Source: Spirometra erinaceieuropaei (lineage: Eukaryota > Platyhelminthes > Cestoda > Diphyllobothriidea > Diphyllobothriidae). Taken from it: a stretch of 64,000 bases of DNA. Below, one piece after another: positions 57,061 to 64,000 of the stretch (position 1 is its first letter; every line of letters starts with the position of its first letter). Location of the stretch: NCBI GenBank assembly GCA_902702965.1, contig CACRXP010000012.1:2680652-2744651 (forward strand). The letters are read 5' to 3'. Below the pieces are notes generated by a model that made no database searches, had not been told where the DNA came from, and saw only the letters and a list, made by a program, of their open reading frames with translations. Made by a program: the position numbers and the translations under genes.

Positions 57061-57593
57061 CTATTCCCTCTCTCTTATAGACAAATAAACTGCAGTCTAC
57101 TCTGGACCTTCCGGATTGTTCGCGGCCAGGGTTGCTCACTAAGGGCAGAGGACTTCTTTGAGTTCGCCCGTACAAACCAACTACGCGGCCATGCATTCAA
57201 AGTCGGGAATGAGCGAACACGTTTAGACCGGCGAAAATTTTCTTTCAGCCAGCGGGTTGTCAGGCCGTGGAACTCGCTCTCAAGCGAGATGGTGACGGCT
57301 GACACAGTTTGTGTGTTTAAAAGAAAACTTGCTCGTCTAGTTTTCGACAGAAATCGGCTTGTACAGCATGACTATGCACAGCCAGTTTTGTAAAATCTGT
57401 CATATACAATCTTCCGCACTAATTTACAGTGACCCCATTCACTATCTTATGATTACGATTGAACTGTGACCCAATCACATTTTAAATGCCTGCAATTTTA
57501 TTTTATTTTTGAGTATGAATCTGCGAAAGCACTGTACATAAATAGGGTCATCAAGGGCTCTGCCTGTAACCCTTCAAAAATATACATACATAC
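57061..57593 (+). mobile_element. Inserted LINE 3' fragment, opposite strand
   Basis: Plus-strand FRIVRGQGCSLRAEDFFEF, NQLRGHAFKVGNERTRLD, KFSFSQRVVRPWNSLSSEMV and FKRKLARLVF, with a stop after PVL at 57393, then a ~200-bp 3' UTR ending in atacatacatac. Short duplication atgcaa[a/c]ttt on both sides (~57051 and 57594). A 5'-truncated insertion into the RT of the host LINE between YADDLKVA and YRYKPAYR. Confidence 0.7.
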
Positions 57594-57914
57594 AATGCAA
57601 CTTTAAGATCATCGGCATACATGAAAGGCTTACCATTCTGAAATAAATCGGGTACATCATTAACGAAAAGGCAAAATAAAAGCGGGCCGAGTACACTTCC
57701 CTGAATGACTCCACTCCTCACACGTGTGGGGTTGGAGATGGTATTTGAAATCTTAACTCGTTGTGTACGAGTGCCCATGTACGAGGATATAAAATTCAAA
57801 AGTTTGCCACCTATTCCGAAAGAGGACAATTTCAAGAGAAGAAGAGCATGGTCAACACGATCAAAAGCCTTAGTGAAATCGAAATATACAGTGTAAAGTG
57901 CAAAACCATTGTCC
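57594..57914 (-). pseudogene. Host LINE ORF2, RT palm
   Basis: VYFDFTKAFDRVDHALLLLK contains motif A (catalytic Asp), SGVIQGSVLGPLLFCLFVND motif B, and FMYADDLKVA motif C (YADD). The catalytic residues are intact. It follows the 24-bp duplicated segment encoding DNGFALYT. Confidence 0.85.
57891..57914 (-). repeat. 24-bp target-site duplication, right copy in reading order
   Basis: Identical over 24 of 24 bases to 59577-59600 (gtgtaaagtg to cattgtcc). Both copies encode DNGFALYT of the host LINE RT. Confidence 0.9.
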
Positions 57915-59576
57915 ATAGAGAATATATACTTGCTTACACACGACCTCTACATGAATAACAGATTGAGAATTCCTAACTGTCGACTGTGTGCGTTGTTTGT
58001 TTTTGCTTCATCCAAACTTTTTGGGATCGACCGACGAGGAAATTCTCGATCCATTTAGAAGTTTGCCTCAGTTGACCATGACTCTCGGCTTGTACAGGAG
58101 ACGCTGGTGCGGAACAGTGTCGAATGTCTTCCGGAAATCGATGGAGAACACACGCACAGCGTGGTTTGCACTGGGTTCTCTTGTCCAGCTTTGCGTTGTG
58201 TATAAGAAGCTCATTACACATGATTTTCCTCTACGAAAGCCGTATTGTGCACTGGACAAGAAGTTGTGCGTTTTCAAATATGTCACTAATTCGTTTTCGG
58301 TCTTTTCTATAACCTTGCAGCAGGTCGATGTCAAACCAACGGGCCTGTAGTTCGTTGCAAGTGCAACACCATCGCTTTTGCAAGGCGGTGTAATGTGAAG
58401 TGTTTTCCAGTCTGTGGGAAGAATTCCGGCATCAAAAGATTTCTGGAACAAAAAGGATAGCGGTTTGGCCAACTCTCGGCAAATTTAAAGAGCAGCTTTA
58501 CTGTCATTCATTGAAGCCTTATATTTCCTCGAAAATCGTTTCTTATGGAAACACAATATTTTTAATAATCAATTCTCACATGCTCTCATAAGTTGGTGGA
58601 GTAAAAACTACTTCCCTTGTAAAGACAGACTAAAGGAACTGGGAAGAATGCTCAGCTCCCTTTGTGCTGTTCGGTATCTACGAACCGTGATCATTCATCA
58701 TGACTGGAATCGTATCCCTGTCACGAGCGCTCTTTCGGAAGTAGCTGTAGAGCAACTTTGACTTGTTAACTGCTCGGTATTGCAAATTACCCTCGAAATC
58801 TCGTCTTTTTTTTAAAGATAGGGCATTATCTCCTCTTCCCTTGAACTTTGTTTTCCGTAAAGACTGCATTTTCGTTGTTTCCACAAAACTTCCTCCACAG
58901 CTTTCCTTTCTTGTTGCTCTCATTTTTCAGATCTCGCGTTAGCCACTAAGGTCAATTGGATGTCCTAGGCATTGATAAGGACAGTGATTCTCCATTAGAT
59001 ACAGCAACCGACCCCTGAGTAGGTTCCAGTTCTCGTCATTGTTTCTGAAGAAAAGAACATTCCAGTCTATTTTTATGTCGCAGCTCTCATTTGGCAAAAT
59101 TCCCCTTGCCTTATGTTAGGCCTCGTCTCGTTTATTCATACGGCGCAGAATACAGTTCATAACCACATAAAAGTGCTGCATGATCACTTCGACCGAGTAG
59201 AGGTAGGCAGTATACCTCGTGCACGATGTCAGGATCTTAAGTGAAGACGAGATCCATATAACTATCCCATTGGCCTCCACGCACCCTAGCTGGAAATAAA
59301 ACATGTTGCGTGAGAAGAGTTTCTAGTGTTGTTTTTAGGAGACGGTGATGGAAGGCATACTTCGAGCCCTTCGCATGAATGTAGGGTGCATTAAAGTCCC
59401 CCATGCGGACAACGTCCGATCGACTGCCGATATATGTATGCTTTCCACTAGAAAAGTATCCGTGCCAGGATCCGTCCATGATAGTCGGTAGATAGTTTCA
59501 TCTTCGAGGGACTGCATCCCCCCTGTTTTGCAGTTAGCAAAATGGCCTCCGTATTGTCGTCGGGGTGGTCGACAGT
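57915..59576 (-). mobile_element. Inserted LINE fragment (second family)
   Basis: Bounded by the 24-bp duplication. It starts inside the endonuclease (RPPRR, corresponding to VYRPPR) and has MGDFNAPYIHAKGSK, LLTQHVLFPARVRGGQ and MDLVFT (59479-59237). Next come the ORF2 linker (58923-58678) and RT fingers MAKPLSFLFQKSFDAG, NYRPVGLTSTCCKVIEK and FSIDFRKTFDTVPHQ (58472-58068), ending with KWIENFLVGRSQKVWM after a frameshift. It stops before YADD, so it lacks both the 5' end and the 3' UTR. Confidence 0.75.
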
Positions 59577-59842
59577 GTGTAAAGTGCAAAACCATTGTCC
59601 CTAGATTGGAGAACATAGTCAAAGAAAGAGAGTTGACAGGTGTCACAAGATCGAGCTTTGAGGAATAAATGCTGAGCAGCACACAGCAAGTTATTCACTG
59701 TTAAGTCACACATCATCTTATCCTTGATCAATGTCTCTAAGATCTTCGAAACTGCGGGGAGGGTGTTTATTGGCCGAAAGTCATCAAATGATGTAGATTT
59801 GCCGTGCTTAGGAATGGGCAAAATGTGTGATTCCTTCCACAA
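59577..59842 (-). pseudogene. Host LINE ORF2, RT fingers
   Basis: LWKESHILPIPKHGKSTSFD, FRPINTLPAVSKILETLIKD and KARSCDTCQLSFFDYVLQS, leading into DNGFALYT. These are the conserved RT entry blocks. One-base shift relative to the upstream linker at ~59850. Confidence 0.8.
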
Positions 59843-61322
59843 GGTAGGGTAGTTTCACTTTCAAGAGCAAGATTAAATATCTCGCATAAGAGGGATGGGT
59901 AGATCGTGTTTGCATTGGCTTTTAAAATGCTTACTGGGATACCATCAGGGCCTGGACTATAAGATTGACGAAAACGCCGAATCGCAACAGTCACATCCCA
60001 CAGTGTGAAAGTTATAGTTTCTAGAACTGCCCCGGTCAATGCTTGGATGGTCGGAAGCGGAGTTGTCGAGTCTTCAATGAACGTCTTGGACAGGAAATCA
60101 TTGAAGCTATCAGCGGTTAACTGGGCATCAACTATGGGATTTCTGAGAGCGTCTCGGAGGATGGGATGCTGCGTCTTTCTATGAGTTCGTATTTTTCTAG
60201 AGAAAAGTTTCGAGATATTTAACGAATGGTTTTCGGTAAACTGGACCTCTTCGGCTAGCCGTTTTTCCTCAGACAATCTCTTAGCTCGATCAAAAATATC
60301 ACGAATCAAGGGCAGGACAGAAACATCGTTCTGGAGATGGAAACGACGATAAAGCCTGCGCAATCTGCGACAAAAGGGTAAGGGTAGGAAAACCTCATCC
60401 TCAACATTACTAATTTTCTTACGGGGGACAAAACGAGAAATAAGCGGATCCAAAATTTCGTACAGATTTGCAGTGCAAACATTTACATCCGAACTAAGGA
60501 AGAAATCAGTCCAGTCGTAGGAATTAAGATGTGTTAATAATTCGGTTGAGTGAGTTGATCGGAAATTGCGGAAAAAGCTATACTTTGGGGACGACGTTTT
60601 GTCAGCCTCGAATTCCAACGTTGAAACAACTATGTCATGGTCTGAGCCCCCCAGTGGGCCTAGGGATGACACCGACGATGGCATGCAGCCTCTACAGAAA
60701 ATTAGGTCAAGTATGCTTGAGCCTCGGGTGGGAAAATCGACAACCTGATTCCACATCCCAACATCTACAGCCTCAAGAAAGTCTTCGAACCTTCTTGGGC
60801 CTGAAGGCGGAGACCAGCGGACTTCGGGAAGATTAAAGTCACCCGCAACCAATTGATACTTAAAGCTTGAGTCGGCCGCAGCATGAAATGCCTGTGAGAG
60901 TGAACGTTCAAAATTGTCGTTGGCGTTGGGAGGACGATAGACGCAGCCAACGAGTAAGGGGAACTTATTTTTAGTGCAACCTGGAGCCAGCAGCTGCCTT
61001 CTACTGCGGAAAAATGTTGGAGGTCTAACGGCAAAAATGTAAGTGTTTGCTTAACGTAGACGCAGCTGCCCCCACCACGGCTATCTTGGCGATCATTTCG
61101 AATGCAATTATAGCCTAGATGCGAGAGTTCGGAGTCAGCTACTGAGGCTGATGCCCACGTCTCAGTTACTAAGACAATATCTGGACAATGGACGAACGCC
61201 AGAGTCTGAAGCAAAGGCACCTTATTAAGCAAGGATCTGGCATTTAAAACAAAAAGTTTGAAGGGAAAGGCTGTTAGATTTTGAGGGAGATGGGCTACAT
61301 CGTCCAGTTCTGGGCTGCCCAC
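59843..61322 (-). pseudogene. Host LINE ORF2, endonuclease and linker
   Basis: LFVLNARSLLNKVPLLQ, CPDIVLVTETWAS and GGGSCVYVKQTLTF form the N-terminal APE-type domain. After a one-base loss at the A-run ~60973, GCVYRPPNAND, then MVAGDFNLPEVRWS, VVDFPTRGSSILDLIFCR and GGSDHDIVVS (SDH active site). The linker ends SPGPDGIPVSILKANANTIY before the RT. All endonuclease catalytic blocks are present; only the frameshift breaks it. Confidence 0.85.
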
Positions 61323-61758
61323 GGAGCAAACGGTCCGGATGCAACCATCCGGTTCTACAAAAAATTTTGTGGGATCGAAAAATTCTGACGTGGATAAAAA
61401 GGGGTAGGACTTGGGGGAGGGAATGACGTGCAGGTGAACTGGTAACCATTGTTAGCTAACTTATTTTCAGCTGGAAATTCGCGGGGCAGATACTGCAACG
61501 TATTCCCGCCGGAACGAAACTGAGGATAGGATGAGTTAACTGATTCATTATGGACATTATCATGAGGAATAAATTGGTAAAACGGCCGTGGAGGAAACAA
61601 GTTATGGGGTGGGGACGCATTGTTTCCATTGGAGCAAGTGTTTTATTAAACGGCGGATAAATCGGCATAGTCGGCCTAAATGCCTCGATATGATGGCTGG
61701 GGTGCAGTTGCGAACCCGCTACGTTTTGAGTCGAGGTATTTGAGGCACTGTTAGCCGA
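61323..61758 (-). other. Spacer between host LINE ORF1 and ORF2
   Basis: Pro- and Phe-rich short frames (PPFNKTLAP, RPFYQFIPHDN) may be the C-terminal end of ORF1 or the N-terminal end of ORF2 in another frame. Confidence 0.4.
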
Positions 61759-62674
61759 TTATGGAGGAAAAGATTTTATACTGGTGCTGGATTTATTGGG
61801 TGTCCGAATGGCTGAGACAGTAATTGGATTTGCCTTTGACTTCGACACATGCTTAGGCTTACTAGGGGTTGCTGGGGGAGTCGATAGAGACGTGTTTGTT
61901 CCAGGCGTGATGGTGTGTGTAAGGAGCTCAGCATTAAAAGTAGTCGAATTCCCTACGGAATTGACTATGACGTGATGTGCAGATGCCGCAGATGGTGTTG
62001 TAGAGGACTTATGCAGACTGAGAGTAGGTGTCATTATCTTGGTGCTGGTTTTTGCCGATTTTAATTTATTCAGTCTTCGCTGCAGGGGTGTGAGGTCTGG
62101 CGAAACGGAGCAGCGCCATTTACGGCAGAGGTCTCTAGTTATCTCCCTACTCGACAAGATAGAATCGACTTCTATCATGGAGAAAAGGGTAACTAGTATC
62201 GGCGCATTACGGCTAAGCGAGCGAAGTCGCTTAGCTTGTGCGACACTGAAACTCAAGCCACAACTTTGTAGGAACACATGCGCTCCCTCCATAGCAGATA
62301 AGTGGCTCGGAATGTTTCGCAGTACGAAAGTATGCTTGCGCTTAATTCTTTCCTCAGTTTCCGAACTTAATACCCCAATAAGTTTAAAAGCTTGTTCAAT
62401 TACTTTTTCAGAAGTGCTGTTTATGTCGCCATATATCAACTGATAATGTATTTCGTCGGCTGATGGCCTGCTACGACCAGCAGAGGCGTATTTTTTGGAT
62501 GAATGAAGCGTCAAGAGGTTCTACATGTACTAAAGGAATTTGCGAATTAATCAGATCTGCAGACGGCGAAGAACATACGTTGGCACCTGCTATGTCTTCA
62601 GTCACGATTTTAGCACCCAGAGACGGTGGGGAGGCCGCAAGCTTTCGCTGTTCAGCACGTGCTCTGCGGGGCAT
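61759..62674 (-). pseudogene. Host LINE ORF1
   Basis: The first ~60 codons (62674 down to ~62490) and the main frame (62514-61759) join through a one-base shift at an A6 run near 62490. The protein has KHTFVLRNIPSHLSAMEGA and DLTPLQRRLNKLKSAKTST, then a Ser/Thr/Pro-rich basic C-terminus. ORF1 proteins bind the element's RNA. I recognise no zinc knuckle or certain RRM. Its place before the endonuclease ORF supports the call. Confidence 0.65.
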
Positions 62675-63029
62675 TACAGACAGGAAAAGTGTTTCGTTAC
62701 AGAAGAAGGGTCAACGCGTTGCCAACGTACGGAAAATCGCACTAAATAGCAAGTGCTACTGTTATTTAACTACGAAAAATAGAAGGAGATAGTAGGGAAA
62801 GGAGTCACTACAAAGGTTTTTTTTACATAATACGACTATTTTGCCAGACTGTCAAATAAAACTGGGAAAAATTATGCCTTGTATTGAAAGGCGACTTTTA
62901 AAAGGGACTCAAGTAAAAACAGGCATTAGTTGCTTAAGAATATCCAGACAAATGCAAAGCTTCATTTATCTTTGAATTGAGCTGTCAAAAACTTATGGCC
63001 GGTAATTGTTACTCGAGGTCTCGCTCGCC
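62675..63029. other. 5' flank of host LINE
   Basis: Likely the 5' UTR of the host LINE up to ~62790, then AT-rich sequence. No feature recognised. Confidence 0.4.
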
Positions 63030-63985
63030 AACGCTTGACATACTTCAAGCTAAGCTCTAACCCGATGTTCTTCCCCGTTTATATCAACGATATTTCAACG
63101 GGAGTCAGATATTCGCAAGCCTATTTTTATGCTTATGACCTTAATTGCATTTATTCATGTTTTCAGCGTCATGTAAATGCTTGCCTTAAAAAACGCTCTT
63201 ATTATTTTTTGACTGCGGAAATGAAGTTCAACTTGGCAGACAGATTTCTCCTCGTTCAAATGTTGTTTAACAAGCCTTTGGTTTTAACAAGCTTCCTGGC
63301 ACCAAACTCTTTCAAAATAATCTAGTCTCTGAATTCTTCCTCACAAGGGACATAGACCTTAGTTTTCCAAAAGGAATGATCTATCTTCTCATGCACAACG
63401 AGTTTCTGCGGAGGCTGGGCAGATACGTGGGTCTATATCACAAAATTCCCCTCGAAATGAAGCCAAGACCTTACCGCATGCTTTTCTTTCCCATCTACGA
63501 ATACTGTTCTCATTTCGGCCCACTAAATGTCTGTAACCGTAGTAGAATAAAAAATGTTTGGCGATTTTTCCCTAGAGTCTTTTCCCTCGGGCTGAATTCA
63601 GTATGCCTTATAAGAGGGGATCGCGAGTGGCGAATACTAAATTATTATATACTAGAAGACTATAAGTCAGTCTCTGTCCCCAGTTTTACACTACTTCTAG
63701 CCCCCATCTTTCATGTATTGACGCTCTCACTCCAATAAACGGATATCTTGTCACGCGTAATTAGTCTATTTGATTCCACAACCTCTTGGTTCTACGTCTA
63801 GAAGCTCGCTATCTTTTGCGTTCGAGTATGCTTTCGTTTGGAATAATCATTCCCTAAAACCTAGGTCGTCACCCAAATGGTCTCCATTCAAACTTAAGTT
63901 ACCAAGTCACTTAACTCGAGAAAGTATAAAACCACAAGATTACTGGACTTTGAAAAGGGTCATTCTGGTATCTAATTGAAGAGAA
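63030..63985 (+). pseudogene. LINE reverse-transcriptase 3' remnant
   Basis: FFPVYINDISTGVRYSQAYF then YAYDL (decayed YADDL) at 63070-63150, AEMKFNLADRFLL, PIYEYCSHFGPLNVCNRSRI then VWRFFPRVFSLGLN (63500-63600), and RSSLSFAFEYAFVWNNHSL near the end. Palm C-terminus and thumb of a CR1-like RT with stops and a YADD-to-YAYD change. It runs to the window edge. Confidence 0.65.
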
Positions 63986-64000
63986 TACACGCTTTTCTTG

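Larger units (their letters stand above)
56255..62674 (-). mobile_element. Nearly complete LINE interrupted by two LINE fragments
   Basis: Minus-strand order: ORF1 (62674-61759), ORF2 endonuclease (61322-60600), linker and RT start (60600-59767), RT fingers (59842-59577), RT palm (57914-57594), RT thumb and C-terminus (57060-56255, stop at 56257-56255). Without the insertions at 57061-57593 and 57915-59576 it is ~4.2 kb, a normal full length. The frame breaks (~62490, ~60973, ~59850 and ~56605) are single-base shifts, three of them at A or T runs. Jockey/CR1 group by motif style. Confidence 0.85.

Overview
The window is eukaryotic, repeat-dominated DNA. Coding density is very low, exons are separated by kilobase introns with GT/AG borders, and there are two assembly gaps (23308-23384 and 52465-53398). 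Almost every kilobase carries a recognisable mobile-element remnant. Penelope-like elements with GIY-YIG endonuclease domains, hammerhead-ribozyme motifs, APE-type LINEs, tRNA-derived SINEs and interstitial TTAGGG-like tracts together fit a parasitic flatworm. A diphyllobothriidean tapeworm is my best guess; this is inference, because no database search was possible.

Host genes. Two minus-strand genes can be supported. (1) Three consecutive 3' exons of a pyruvate dehydrogenase E3-binding protein / dihydrolipoamide acetyltransferase-like gene (PDHX-like) lie at 49433-49115, 44521-44292 and 41970-41649, with consistent splice phases, and a poly(A) signal sits at 41473-41468. The acetyltransferase DHRxxDG motif reads DARFVDE, which points to PDHX rather than a catalytic E2. 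(2) A probable first coding exon of an unidentified gene lies at 3911-3632, with a TATA/CCAAT promoter upstream and a perfect GTAAGT donor.

Mobile layer, left half (0-36 kb). It holds a tail-to-tail pair of ~305-bp hammerhead mini-elements (449-1108), long-arm foldback elements (5898-7650, 12729-14125, 24085-24690, 25360-26356, 33440-34790, 35425-36610) and two families of short inverted-repeat elements, one carrying telomere-like repeats (8962-9419, 19518-19722, 21690-22003; a fourth copy at 50292-50536). Two tRNA-like SINE families often occur as inverted pairs. Several Penelope-like elements (PLEs) are also present (20385-21587, 24960-26505, remnants at 29130-29600 and 32705-32990).

Mobile layer, right half (36-64 kb). 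A PLE lies inside an inverted-repeat element (37858-40641). The PDHX-like introns contain a PLE split by a near-perfect foldback insertion (45030-46330). The last 12 kb is a LINE graveyard: a minus-strand LINE (62674-56255) with ORF1, endonuclease and reverse transcriptase is interrupted by two other LINE fragments, one bounded by a perfect 24-bp target-site duplication. Further LINE pieces occur at 53399-54174, 55290-55830 and 63035-63985.

The most unusual content is the small ribozyme-bearing elements, the foldback elements with TACAGTAG-like termini, and the inverted-repeat elements that enclose telomeric-type repeats.
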